Below, piece after piece: positions 27,379 through 35,584 of a stretch of DNA of 64,000 bases. Made by a program: the position numbers and the translations under genes. The notes below the pieces were generated by a model, which saw only the letters and a program-made list of their open reading frames with translations, ran no database searches and was not told where the DNA came from. The stretch covers positions 1 to 64,000 of the forward strand of contig UQIG01000003.1 of NCBI GenBank assembly GCA_900541135.1, read 5' to 3'. The stretch is from an uncultured Collinsella sp. GTDB taxonomy: Bacteria > Actinomycetota > Coriobacteriia > Coriobacteriales > Coriobacteriaceae. How positions within the stretch are numbered: position 1 is the first letter of the stretch; each line of letters starts with the position of its first letter.

Positions 27379-29475
27379 TTACTTTTTGCGGGCAAGCTCA
27401 CCAATGTTGGCGATGCCGGAGAATACGGCCTCGAAGCGGTTGAGCAGCTTAAGGCGATTATCGCGAAGCTGCTCGTCCTTGTCCATGACCATAACCTCGT
27501 CAAAGAAACGGTCGATGGGGGCACGCAGGGCGGCCAGAGCGGCAAACGCAGCAGGATAATCCTCGGCAGCAAGGGCGGCATCGACGGCGTTCTGAGCGGC
27601 CTCGGAGGCGTCGGCAAGCGCAAGCTCGACCTCGCCCATCAGGCTGCGGTCGTACTCCGCACCCAGCTCGGGCTTGGAGATATGCGCGGCGCGGGCGTAG
27701 GCAGTCGCCAGGTTGTCGAAGGTCTCGGCGTCGTTCTTGCGGGCCTCGTCGAGGGCGGCGCAGCGGGCGAAGAAGACCGACGGGGCAATGATGTGCACCG
27801 CGGATACGGCGGCGACGGTATCGGCCGGGATCTTCTCGTCACGGGCCATGCTCACCAGACGACCGTGGAAGAAGTCGCGGACCTGCTGGGCAACCTCGGC
27901 GGCGTCAAACTCAATGCCCTGCTCGCTATAGAGCTCGAGCGCAAAGTCGATGAGCGACGTGGGGTCAATCGGCAGACGGTCGCGCAGGATGTTGATGATG
28001 CCGATGGCGGCGCGACGCAGCGCGTACGGGTCGGAAGAGCCAGTCGGGGGCTCGCCGATGGCAAAAATACCGGCAATGGTATCGAGCTTGTCGGCGCAGG
28101 CCACGATGCAGCCAGCGGTGCCCTCGGGCAGCTCGTCGCCGGCAAAGCGGGGACGATAGTGATCGCGGATAGCATGAGCGACCTCTTCGTTCTCCCCCAT
28201 CGCCATGGCGTAGTAACCGCCCATCACACCCTGCTGGCTCGTGAACTCGACGACGGCGTTGGACACCAGGTCGGCCTTGCACAGGTGAGCGGCGCGGCCG
28301 GCATCGGCGGCCAGGTGGGCACCCAGGTGAGCCTCGCGGGCAATAGCGAGCGCGAGCTGCTCAATACGCTCGGACTTAGAGAGCACGCTGCCGAGCTTCT
28401 CCTGGAAGGCGACCTTGGCCAAGCGCTCACGGAACTCATCGAGGGAGATCTTCAGATCCTCCTCGTAGAAGAACTTGGCGTCGTCCAGGCGGGCGCGCAC
28501 GACACGCTCATTGCCGTCGATCACGCGCTCGGCATTCTCGGGCTTGCTGTTGGAGACGATTACGAACTCACGCGTCAGCTTGCCCTCGCCGTCATAAATC
28601 GGGAAGTAGCGCTGGTTGGTGAGCATAGACTCGCAGATGATCTCGTGCGGGACCTTGAGGAACTCCTCATCGAAGGTACCGACGAGCACCGTCGGCCACT
28701 CGCAGAGGTTGATAACTTCCTCAAAGACCTTCTTGGGCGTATCGACGTGGCAGCCGGGGCGCGCAGCCTCGACCTCGGCAATACCGGCAAGGATGGCCTC
28801 ACGACGGCGCTCGGCAGAAAGCACGCCGGCGTCCTCGAGCACCTGCTCGTAGACGTTGGGGCTGGCGACCACATGGTCACCGGGGCCCAGGACGCGATGG
28901 CCGCGCGTGGTGTTGCCGCTCGTCACGTCGGCAAACGACACGGGCACGACGTCCTCGCCCAGAAGGCAGCAGATCCAACGGACCGGACGCACGAACGTCG
29001 CGTGCTCGTGGCCCCAGCGCTGGGAGCGGTAGTTGGGCCACTGCAGGCCGGCGATGGTCTTCTCGCACAGGGCCGTCAGGATGGGGGTAGCCGGCGCGGA
29101 GGGAATGTTCTTCTCGGCGAACACATACTCGCGACCGTCGGTGTCCTCGCGACGGACCAGGTCCTCGGCAGCCACACCGCACTTGCGGGCGAAGCCCTGG
29201 GCGGCCTTGGTGGCGTTACCGTCAGCGTCGAAGGCGATGTTGGCCGCGGGGCCGCGCTTGACCTCGTGGACCTCATCAGTCGCGGTGGCGACGTCGGCAA
29301 CGAGCGCAGCCAGGCGACGCGGGCTCGAGATCACACGGACCTCGCCGTGGGCCAGACCGGCCTCGTCGAGACCCTTGGCGATCATGGTGCCAAGCTGCTT
29401 GACGGCATTGTTCAACGGTGCGGAGGGCATTTCCTCCGTACCAATCTCAAACAGGAAATCCTTAGCGTCTGCCAT
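27379..29475 (-). CDS. glyS: Glycyl-tRNA synthetase beta subunit
   Basis: 698 residues, the standard length. With GlyQ it forms the alpha2beta2 enzyme; beta carries HD-like and anticodon/tRNA-binding parts. Starts FLFEIGTEEMPSAPLNNAV and contains SSPRRLAALV, SMLTNQRYFPIYD and AGCIVACADKLDTIAG-like helices of the family. It starts three bases after the glyQ stop. Confidence 0.97.
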   Translation of the reverse strand: MADAKDFLFEIGTEEMPSAPLNNAVKQLGTMIAKGLDEAGLAHGEVRVISSPRRLAALVADVATATDEVHEVKRGPAANIAFDADGNATKAAQGFARKCGVAAEDLVRREDTDGREYVFAEKNIPSAPATPILTALCEKTIAGLQWPNYRSQRWGHEHATFVRPVRWICCLLGEDVVPVSFADVTSGNTTRGHRVLGPGDHVVASPNVYEQVLEDAGVLSAERRREAILAGIAEVEAARPGCHVDTPKKVFEEVINLCEWPTVLVGTFDEEFLKVPHEIICESMLTNQRYFPIYDGEGKLTREFVIVSNSKPENAERVIDGNERVVRARLDDAKFFYEEDLKISLDEFRERLAKVAFQEKLGSVLSKSERIEQLALAIAREAHLGAHLAADAGRAAHLCKADLVSNAVVEFTSQQGVMGGYYAMAMGENEEVAHAIRDHYRPRFAGDELPEGTAGCIVACADKLDTIAGIFAIGEPPTGSSDPYALRRAAIGIINILRDRLPIDPTSLIDFALELYSEQGIEFDAAEVAQQVRDFFHGRLVSMARDEKIPADTVAAVSAVHIIAPSVFFARCAALDEARKNDAETFDNLATAYARAAHISKPELGAEYDRSLMGEVELALADASEAAQNAVDAALAAEDYPAAFAALAALRAPIDRFFDEVMVMDKDEQLRDNRLKLLNRFEAVFSGIANIGELARKK

Positions 29476-29478
29476 GGC

Positions 29479-30390
29479 TTACGCCACCTCGCCTTCCTGG
29501 TCGGCATTCTCGTTGACTCCGGCGACCTCGGCCATATAGGCCTCGCAGCACGCCTTGGCGACGGCGCGGACGCGCAGGATGTAGTTGGCGCGCTCGACTG
29601 CGGACAGCGCACCGCGGGCATCAAGCAGGTTGAAGGCATGGCTGCACTTCATGACGCAGTCGTACGCCGGCAGCGGTAGCTTGCGCTCCAGGCAGGAGTG
29701 GCACTCGGCCTCATAGTCGTCGAACTTCTGACGCATCATCTCGACGTTGGCGACCTCAAAGTTGTAGGCACTGAACTCGCGCTCGTTCTCCAGGAACACG
29801 TCGCCGTAGGTCATGGGCGTGCCGTCGGGCAGGTAGCTCCACACCAAGTCGTAAACCGAGTTGACGCCCTGGGCGTACATGGCGATACGCTCCAGGCCAT
29901 AGGTGATCTCGACGGGCACGGGGTCGACCTCGATGCCGCCCACCTGCTGGAAGTACGTAAACTGCGTGACCTCCATGCCGTTGAGCCAGACCTCCCAGCC
30001 AAGGCCCCAGGCACCGAGCGTCGGGCTCTCCCAGTCGTCCTCGACAAAGCGGACGTCATGGTCGTTGGGGTCCAGGCCAATGGCGGCCAGCGAACCCAGG
30101 TAGAGCTCCTGGGCGTTGACCGGCGAGGGCTTGATGAGCACCTGGAACTGATAGTAGTGCTGCATGCGGTTGGGGTTCTCGCCGTAGCGGCCGTCGGCGG
30201 GACGGCGGCAGGGCTGCGCATAGCAGGTGCGCCACTCGGCGGGACCGAGCGAGCGCAGCGTGGTCGCGGTATGGAAGGTACCGGCACCGACCTCGGAGTC
30301 ATAGGGCTGCATAATGACGCAGCCCTGCTCGCCCCAGTACTGCTGGAGGCGCAGGATGATGTCTTGGAAGGAAAGCGATGAAGCGTTCAT
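29479..30390 (-). CDS. glyQ: Glycyl-tRNA synthetase alpha subunit
   Basis: 303 residues. The alpha subunit holds the class II catalytic core: LSFQDIILRLQQYWGEQGCV at the N-terminus, TFHTATTLRSLGP, YVQPCRRP-like YAQPCRRPADGRYGENPNR, and WEVWLNGMEVTQFTYFQQ. Separate alpha and beta genes, not the single-chain enzyme, is a lineage trait. No T-box is seen in the 59 bases after lepB. Confidence 0.98.
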   Translation of the reverse strand: MNASSLSFQDIILRLQQYWGEQGCVIMQPYDSEVGAGTFHTATTLRSLGPAEWRTCYAQPCRRPADGRYGENPNRMQHYYQFQVLIKPSPVNAQELYLGSLAAIGLDPNDHDVRFVEDDWESPTLGAWGLGWEVWLNGMEVTQFTYFQQVGGIEVDPVPVEITYGLERIAMYAQGVNSVYDLVWSYLPDGTPMTYGDVFLENEREFSAYNFEVANVEMMRQKFDDYEAECHSCLERKLPLPAYDCVMKCSHAFNLLDARGALSAVERANYILRVRAVAKACCEAYMAEVAGVNENADQEGEVA

Positions 30391-30449
30391 GCCTCTAATA
30401 TCCCCTCGTCGAAACGATTACACGGTTAGGTACTGTACTATAGCGGTTT

Positions 30450-31013
30450 TTAGTCGATAGCGCCGATACGGTTGAGCGGCCAGTAGCGCACAAGTGCAAC
30501 GGCTATCAAGTCGGAGCGGTCGACCGGGCCAAAGTAGCGGGAGTCAGCAGAGTTCTCGCGGTTGTCGCCCATCACCCACACACAGTCGTCAGGGACGGTG
30601 TAGGGATAGCTCACCTGAGCGCCGGGGGCTTGGACCGAAAGCGGCCAGCTCATGCCGGTCGTATAGTCTTCGTCGAGCGCCTGGCCGTCGACGACAACCT
30701 TGCCGTCCTGCAGGTCGACCGTCTGGCCGGCCGTGGCGATGACGCGCTTTACCAGCACGTCATGCTCGGACGTGGCATCGGGGTTGTGGAACACCACGAT
30801 ATCACCCTGTTTGACGGGCTGCCCGAGCTCAAGCGTCACCTTCTGCGCCAGAATCTGGTCGCCGATCTCGATCGTGGACTCCATGGAACCGGTGGGCACC
30901 ACAAAGGGTTCGACCACAAACGAGCGAATCAAGAAAGTGGCGACCAGTGCGATCGCGACGACCACAATCCACTCAAACGCACCCTTTAGCACGGAATGCT
31001 GCGATGGAACCAT
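30450..31013 (-). CDS. lepB: Signal peptidase I
   Basis: 187 residues from ATG 31013, five bases after GAGGAG and overlapping nothing (the trmD stop is two bases upstream). One N-terminal membrane helix (IVVVAIALVATFLIRSFVV), the catalytic Ser in PTGSMEST, the general-base Lys in VKRVIATAGQTV, and the conserved GDNRENSADSRYFGPV. It releases secreted proteins such as the one at 20493-23300. Confidence 0.95.
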   Translation of the reverse strand: MVPSQHSVLKGAFEWIVVVAIALVATFLIRSFVVEPFVVPTGSMESTIEIGDQILAQKVTLELGQPVKQGDIVVFHNPDATSEHDVLVKRVIATAGQTVDLQDGKVVVDGQALDEDYTTGMSWPLSVQAPGAQVSYPYTVPDDCVWVMGDNRENSADSRYFGPVDRSDLIAVALVRYWPLNRIGAID

Positions 31014-31015
31014 TC

Positions 31016-31774
31016 TCACTCCTCGCTCTGTGAATACGAAGCATCCAGGATCTCCTGCGCGTACGCGCGCTCCTCGGCCGTAAGGCGTGCCGTCTCGATA
31101 AGATCGGGACGCCAACGACAGGTACGCTCGATGGCGTTTTTGCGACGCCAGGCATCGACCTTGGCGTGGTCGCCGCTTACGAGCACCGGAGGCACGCCCT
31201 CGCCATTGAACTCGGCGGGGCGGGTGTACTGCGCGTACTCGAGCAGGCCGCCGTCCTCGGCGGTCGAGAAGGACTCGTCTACGTTGCTCATCTCGTCGCC
31301 CAAAGCTCCGGGGATGAGCCGTACGACGGCATCAGCCACGACCATAGCGGGCAGCTCACCGCCCGTGAGCACGTAGTCGCCAATCGACAGACGCTCATCG
31401 GCATACGCATATGCGCGCTCGTCGACGCCCTCGTAACGGCTGCACACAAACAGCAGGCGCTCGCTTTTGAGCAGGCGCTCGGCCACATGCTGCGTAAAGG
31501 GCTCCCCGCAGGGGGTGAAGAACACCACGGTGGGCTTGGGACCCTCGGAGCTGATGGCCTCGATTGCCTCGGCAATGGGCTCGACCTTCATGAGCATGCC
31601 CTGCCCGCCGCCATACGGCTCGTCATCGACAGTGCGATGGCGATCGTGCGTCCAGTCACGCAGGTTATACGCCTTAAAATCAAAAAGGCCGGCCTTGCGG
31701 GCGCGGCCCAAAATCGACGTGGACATGACGGGCTCAAACATCTCGGGAAAGACCGAAAGGGTCTCTATCAGCAT
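31016..31774 (-). CDS. trmD: tRNA (guanine-37-N1)-methyltransferase
   Basis: 252 residues. TrmD makes m1G37 to prevent +1 frameshifting. SPOUT-fold knot: DDEPYGGGQGMLMKVEPI, CSRYEGVDERAY, and IGDYVLTGGELPAMVV. The YTRPAEFNGEGVPPVLVSGDH segment is typical. Sits in the conserved rpsP-khpA-rimM-trmD order. Confidence 0.98.
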   Translation of the reverse strand: MLIETLSVFPEMFEPVMSTSILGRARKAGLFDFKAYNLRDWTHDRHRTVDDEPYGGGQGMLMKVEPIAEAIEAISSEGPKPTVVFFTPCGEPFTQHVAERLLKSERLLFVCSRYEGVDERAYAYADERLSIGDYVLTGGELPAMVVADAVVRLIPGALGDEMSNVDESFSTAEDGGLLEYAQYTRPAEFNGEGVPPVLVSGDHAKVDAWRRKNAIERTCRWRPDLIETARLTAEERAYAQEILDASYSQSEE

Positions 31775-31784
31775 GCTGTCCTCC

Positions 31785-32306
31785 CTACTTGTCCATATCG
31801 ATCAAGCCGTCCATAACATGGACGGAAATTGTTCCTGTGTCGGGAAGATCGAGCACAACCTGCTCGATCACGGGAATCAGCACCTCGCCGTACCGATCAC
31901 CCTCGACAACCCAAACATCGTTGGCGGGCGTCGACATGATCTCGACAATCGAGCCAAGCGAACCAAAGCGCTCATCGACCACCTCGCGACCCATAAGGTC
32001 GGTATAGGCGGCGTCGAGCGAATCGAGCTCGAAGTCGTCACGATTGGCCAGCACATAGCATCCGGTGATGCCCTCAGCGGCCGTCAAGTCATCTATGCCC
32101 TCAAACGAGACCAGATCGCCATCGCCCGTATCGGTGACGGACACGACCGTGCAAAAACGGTCGCGCTTGAGCGCCGGCGGCGTCAAGGCGACACGCATAC
32201 CCGGCTCCAATACAGAAGGAAGCCCCCGCAGCGGCTGCGCGAGGACCTCCCCCTTCCTTCCGTGCGGCTTGACCACACGGGCGATGTTTTTGTACTGGGA
32301 CCTCAA
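31785..32306 (-). CDS. rimM: Ribosome maturation factor RimM
   Basis: 173 residues. RimM assists 30S head assembly with S19. N-terminal domain KNIARVVKPHGRKGEVLAQP and a C-terminal PRC-barrel with VWVVEGDRYGEVLIPVIEQV. Start appears to be TTG at 32306, four bases after the khpA stop; the SD is poor, consistent with coupling to khpA. Confidence 0.94.
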   Translation of the reverse strand: MRSQYKNIARVVKPHGRKGEVLAQPLRGLPSVLEPGMRVALTPPALKRDRFCTVVSVTDTGDGDLVSFEGIDDLTAAEGITGCYVLANRDDFELDSLDAAYTDLMGREVVDERFGSLGSIVEIMSTPANDVWVVEGDRYGEVLIPVIEQVVLDLPDTGTISVHVMDGLIDMDK

Positions 32307-32310
32307 GGTC

Positions 32311-32595
32311 CTAGCCCAGAACCTCTACCTCGACAGCGGTGTCGAGGCGAGCGGCCAGTGCACGGGCGAGCGTGCGAATGGCCTTGATGGTACGGCCGCG
32401 ACGGCCGATGACCTTAGCGACGTCATCCTCGGCAACCGAAACCTCAATCGTAGAGGCGTCGTCACCATCGATGACCTCGAGGCTCACGGAATCCGGGTCG
32501 TCGACGATCTGAACAACGAGATATTCGACGAGATCGGCGATGCGATCTGAGAGCATTGCCTCACCCTCGAGCTGTGCAGCGTCAACCTCAGGCAC
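32311..32595 (-). CDS. khpA: KH-domain RNA-binding protein KhpA (YlqC)
   Basis: 94 residues from GTG 32595 (GAGGAG six bases upstream); ATG 13 codons in is an alternative. A single KH domain with the GxxG loop in VIGRRGRTIKAIRTLARALA. In Gram-positives KhpA pairs with KhpB and influences cell elongation and small RNA binding. It lies three bases after rpsP. Confidence 0.93.
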   Translation of the reverse strand: MPEVDAAQLEGEAMLSDRIADLVEYLVVQIVDDPDSVSLEVIDGDDASTIEVSVAEDDVAKVIGRRGRTIKAIRTLARALAARLDTAVEVEVLG

Positions 32596-32598
32596 GAT

Positions 32599-32940
32599 TT
32601 ACTCCTCGGCGCCCTCAGCGGCCTCAGCGGCAGCCTTAGCGGCCTCGGCCTCTTTGGCGAGCTGCTTCTTGGACTTCTTGACGACGGTCTCGGTCTTCTC
32701 GCCCTCGTTAGCGGCCTTGACCAGAGCGGCGACGGCGTCGGTGAGCTGAGCGCCCTTGGACTGCCAGTCAGCAATCTTCTCGAGGTCGAGGTTGATGGTC
32801 TTGGGGGCGGTCATCGGGTTGTAGCGGCCAACCTCCTCGATGATACGACCGTCACGCGGGGCGCGGGAATCGGCGACGACGACACGGTAGTACGGACGCT
32901 TCTTAGCGCCGTGACGAGCAAGGCGAATCTTGACTGCCAA
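32599..32940 (-). CDS. rpsP: 30S ribosomal protein S16
   Basis: 113 residues from TTG 32940 (GGAGGAG five bases upstream), giving LAVKIRLARHGAKKRPYYRV, the normal N-terminus; the longer frame is not family-like. C-terminal ~35 residues are a Lys/Ala/Glu-rich tail longer than in E. coli. First gene of the rpsP-to-ppsR transcript. Confidence 0.96.
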   Translation of the reverse strand: MAVKIRLARHGAKKRPYYRVVVADSRAPRDGRIIEEVGRYNPMTAPKTINLDLEKIADWQSKGAQLTDAVAALVKAANEGEKTETVVKKSKKQLAKEAEAAKAAAEAAEGAEE

Positions 32941-33069
32941 AGGAAACTCCTCCAACCAAGCAGCTTTAGGCTGCAACTACAAACAAACAGTTGAACATAA
33001 TACGCCATCGACGCGGGCAGGTGAAGTCCGTGAGACCAACTTCTTCGGTGTAGTCGAGGGCAAATCCAT

Positions 33070-33097
33070 ATCTTAGACAAGAATTCGCGATTTGCAA
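33070..33097 (-). promoter_or_regulatory. Promoter of the rpsP operon
   Basis: Minus strand TTGCAA (33097-33092), 16-base spacer, TAAGAT (33075-33070). It gives a leader of about 120 bases before the rpsP TTG. Confidence 0.6.
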
Positions 33098-33129
33098 GCA
33101 CATACACGCACCCCACATGAGCTGCGCGG

Positions 33130-33135
33130 TATACT
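33130..33135 (+). promoter_or_regulatory. -10 box of dinB, leaderless arrangement
   Basis: TATACT ends six bases before the dinB ATG and there is no Shine-Dalgarno sequence between them, so transcription would start at or next to the A of the ATG. No clear -35 or SOS-type box was seen. Confidence 0.55.
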
Positions 33136-33141
33136 CATGAC

Positions 33142-34395
33142 ATGGAAAGACGCGAACATACATACGGTTATGAGGATGCTGCGGGCGTCACGCCGCCGCC
33201 CTGGACGGGTCCGGCGGTGGGCCTGATGGACCTCGATGCATTTTTTGCGAGCGTGGAGATGCTCGATCATCCCGAATGGCGCGGCAAACCGCTCATCGTG
33301 GGCGGAGACGCCGAATCACGCGGCGTCGTGTCCACGTGCTCGTACGAGGCACGTCGCTTTGGTGTGCATTCTGCCATGGCCTCGGCCGAGGCGCGGCGTC
33401 TGTGCCCACAGGCCATTTGGACGCATGGGCATTTCGATCGCTACCACGAGGTCAGCGCGCAGGTCATGGCGATTCTCGCCGACGAGACCCCGCGCGTTGA
33501 GCGCGTATCCATCGACGAGGCCTTTATCGATATCACGCCTGGCCGCTTTGCGCCCGAAGACCCGCTACTGGTTGCGCGGCGTATAAGCGACCGCGTGGCG
33601 GCGCTGGGAGTGACCTGCTCCATTGGCGTGGGCTGCAACAAGACGGTCGCAAAGATCGCAAGCGAACGGGACAAGCCGTTTGGGCTGACCATCGTGCGCC
33701 CCGGAACCGAGCAGCGCTTTTTGGCCGCGCTGCCGGTATCTGCCATGAGCGGAATCGGGCGTTCAGCCGAGGAGCGACTGCGTCGCATGCGCGTCTATAC
33801 GCTCGGCGAGCTTTCACGCGCGCCAGAGTCCACCCTGGCTGCAATCTTTGGCGTGAATGGCGAGCGCATGCGTCAACGTGCTTTGGGGCTCGAAGTATCC
33901 GAGGTCACCAGCCTGGAAGAGGAACGTGAAGTTAAATCGGTGAGCAATGAGCGCACCTTTGCGAAGGATTTGACTGAGCGTGGGGATATCGAGGCGGCGA
34001 TCGCGCTGCTCGGCGAGTCGGTTGGGCGGCGCCTGCGCCGTCAGGGGCTGACAGGCGGAACCGTAACGCTCAAGCTCAAGTATTCGTATGGCAGCGGACG
34101 CACGGCACAGCGCCGCTTGCCCCACCCCACCGACGACGAGAATATCTTTGTGGCCGTAGCGCTCGAGCTGCTCGACAATATCTGGCAAGAAGGCATGCAC
34201 GTGCGTCTAGCGGGTATCGGCATGAGCGACTTCAACCACCAAGGCGGTATCCAAACCGACCTGTTCTGCGAGATCGATGACCGCGGAGCCCAATCCAGCG
34301 ACCGCCGCGACCTCTCCGTCGCCATCGACGCCGTCCGAGACAAATTCGGCGACACCGCCCTATCCTTCGGCCGCCAATCCCGCTTCAAAAACTAA
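33142..34395 (+). CDS. dinB: DNA polymerase IV (Y-family)
   Basis: 417 residues. Error-prone translesion polymerase. Catalytic acids are in LMDLDAFFASVE (Asp30, Asp32) and VSIDEAFID (Asp125, Glu126); CSIGVGCNKTVAKIASERDKP-type palm/finger residues and the helix-hairpin-helix MSGIGRSAEERLR follow, then the little-finger domain. A ~23-residue N-terminal extension precedes the first strand. The only plus-strand gene in a long minus-strand stretch, and probably leaderless. No terminator with a T-run was found after it; repeats begin within 50 bases of the stop. Confidence 0.96.
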   Translation: MERREHTYGYEDAAGVTPPPWTGPAVGLMDLDAFFASVEMLDHPEWRGKPLIVGGDAESRGVVSTCSYEARRFGVHSAMASAEARRLCPQAIWTHGHFDRYHEVSAQVMAILADETPRVERVSIDEAFIDITPGRFAPEDPLLVARRISDRVAALGVTCSIGVGCNKTVAKIASERDKPFGLTIVRPGTEQRFLAALPVSAMSGIGRSAEERLRRMRVYTLGELSRAPESTLAAIFGVNGERMRQRALGLEVSEVTSLEEEREVKSVSNERTFAKDLTERGDIEAAIALLGESVGRRLRRQGLTGGTVTLKLKYSYGSGRTAQRRLPHPTDDENIFVAVALELLDNIWQEGMHVRLAGIGMSDFNHQGGIQTDLFCEIDDRGAQSSDRRDLSVAIDAVRDKFGDTALSFGRQSRFKN

Positions 34396-34441
34396 TCTTT
34401 TTTGGACGGGGCTTTTTGCTGCCTTCCGTCCGACACGGCAT

Positions 34442-34478
34442 GGGTAGTCAATTTGGGACGGGGCTATTTTAGCTACCC
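34442..34478 (+). repeat. GTAG-bounded REP-like element, copy R1
   Basis: 37 bases starting GGGTAGTCAATTTGGG and ending TTTTAGCTACCC with core GGGACGGGGC. Its ends are themselves inverted (GGGTAG / CTACCC). It is the exact reverse complement of R2, 51 bases away, so the two can form a single long cruciform, like a BIME in enterobacteria. Confidence 0.85.
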
Positions 34479-34529
34479 CTATATATCGGTTGAGATTCAT
34501 TCGGCCTAATTCATTCACCGTCAGCCAAA

Positions 34530-34566
34530 GGGTAGCTAAAATAGCCCCGTCCCAAATTGACTACCC
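34530..34566 (-). repeat. GTAG-bounded REP-like element, copy R2
   Basis: Perfect 37-base inverted copy of R1 (34442-34478). The 51-base spacer between them holds no gene. Confidence 0.85.
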
Positions 34567-34587
34567 CGGATGCCCGGTTTGGTGGCC

Positions 34588-34619
34588 GTAGCAAAATTAC
34601 CCCGCCTGAAATGAGCTAC
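34588..34619 (-). repeat. Divergent REP-like copy R3 overlapping the transposase stop
   Basis: Plus strand GTAGCAAAATTACCCCGCC...GAGCTAC: same GTAGC/GCTAC ends and a degenerate core. The TAG stop of the transposase gene (34616-34618) lies in its terminal GCTAC. Confidence 0.65.
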
Positions 34620-35371
34620 TTTTCAATTTTGACTTTTTGAATCGTGCAGTGGCCGATGCCCGTGAGGCGCACGATCTGCTTGATCGAAAAGCCCTCGCTT
34701 TTGAGCTTGCGGATACAGTCATCACGCACGCCCTTTGGCAGAGCTTTGAGATGGTGAGGCTCGTAAGGTTTGAGCAACGCCTGCGCAAACTCAAGCGCGT
34801 CAGCATCACTCACGTGAGCGCCATAACGGAAGCAATAGCCATTGGGCTCGCCCGAGGTGCTAAATGCAAAAAACCTCTGGGAATTCCCGAGCAACTCGAG
34901 CACGCAATCAGTCTTACAAATACCCGGATAGCCCATATACTCGCTAAAGCTGCTCCAGCGATAGAGCGAAGCAGTGTCAATTCTGGCTTTCGCAGGGTTA
35001 TCGTGAATGTAACGAACGCAGTTGAGCAGCTGATCATCATCAAGAATCGGCACGCTCTTAAATCGATCCTGGAAGAGTGGACCCTTTCTGCCTGTCTTAG
35101 AATTGAAATACATGGCATACGCCGTCGTAATCGAATGCATGCAATCACTCAGATGAGCATGCTCATCGTCAAGCAGAAGATGAATATGGTTATCCATAAG
35201 GCACCACGCGATGACATCAACTTTGAACTTCTGGCATTTCGAAGCAATCAGCCGAATCAAATAGAGTCGATCATCCTCATCCTCAAATATCAGCTGACCA
35301 CCACACCCCTTTTGAACGACATGGTAAAAGCCATATTCAGAGATTTCTCGCGCAGTCCGAGTCATACGCAT
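34616..35371 (-). CDS. REP-associated tyrosine transposase (Y1/HUH family)
   Basis: 251 residues. RAYT/IS200-like single-strand transposases: YHVVQKG near the N-terminus, the HUH motif NHIHLLL (His62, His64), the FNSKTGRKGPLFQDRFKS region, and the candidate nucleophile Tyr121 in CVRYIHDNPAKA. The C-terminal ~40 residues (VRDDCIRKLKSEGFSIKQIV...) look like a helix-turn-helix. RAYTs are usually single-copy, do not move as an IS, and act on REP elements that carry a GTAG tetranucleotide. Here at least five such elements surround the gene, the closest on each side, which fits that role. No IS ends or target duplications were seen. Confidence 0.88.
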   Translation of the reverse strand: MRMTRTAREISEYGFYHVVQKGCGGQLIFEDEDDRLYLIRLIASKCQKFKVDVIAWCLMDNHIHLLLDDEHAHLSDCMHSITTAYAMYFNSKTGRKGPLFQDRFKSVPILDDDQLLNCVRYIHDNPAKARIDTASLYRWSSFSEYMGYPGICKTDCVLELLGNSQRFFAFSTSGEPNGYCFRYGAHVSDADALEFAQALLKPYEPHHLKALPKGVRDDCIRKLKSEGFSIKQIVRLTGIGHCTIQKVKIEK

Positions 35372-35465
35372 TCCTTCCTCTACAGATAAGAATTACGTTA
35401 CCCGAGCCAGAGCAGAAAAAAACGTACTGGGTGCGACAAATCGCGTTGTTCGGCGAACGGTAGGT

Positions 35466-35500
35466 GGTAGCTAAAAAAGCCCCGTCCCAAATTAGCTACT
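35466..35500 (-). repeat. REP-like element, copy R4
   Basis: Plus strand GGTAGCTAAAAAAGCCCCGT...TTAGCTACT. Ends GTAGCTAA / TTAGCTAC form an 8-bp inverted repeat around the GCCCCGTCCC core. Located ~95 bases upstream of the transposase start. Confidence 0.85.
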
Positions 35501-35517
35501 TTTGGGCAAAAGAAAGA

Positions 35518-35546
35518 CGGGCAGCTGCAAATGGTGCAACTGCCCG
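35518..35546 (-). terminator. Terminator of rsfS
   Basis: CGGGCAGTTGCA pairs with TGCAGCTGCCCG (one mismatch) around a 5-nt loop and is followed on the minus strand by TCTTTCTTTT. It lies 19 bases after the rsfS stop. Confidence 0.8.
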
Positions 35547-35558
35547 GCAAACGGATAA

Positions 35559-35584
35559 GGGTAGCTAAAAAAGCCCTGGCCCAA
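35559..35584 (-). repeat. Degenerate REP-like copy R5 at the rsfS 3' end
   Basis: Plus strand GGGTAGCTAAAAAAGCCCTG then GCCCAA, matching the left part of R2/R4; the right end is lost. The rsfS stop (35565-35567) and its last codons are encoded within it. Confidence 0.7.

Noticed and set aside
30391..30449. T-box riboswitch before glyQ
   Set aside because: The 59-base gap is too short and lacks the T-box sequence.
34637..35389. 250-codon frame antisense to the RAYT gene
   Set aside because: The minus-strand frame has the HUH motif and Tyr; the plus frame has no recognisable features.
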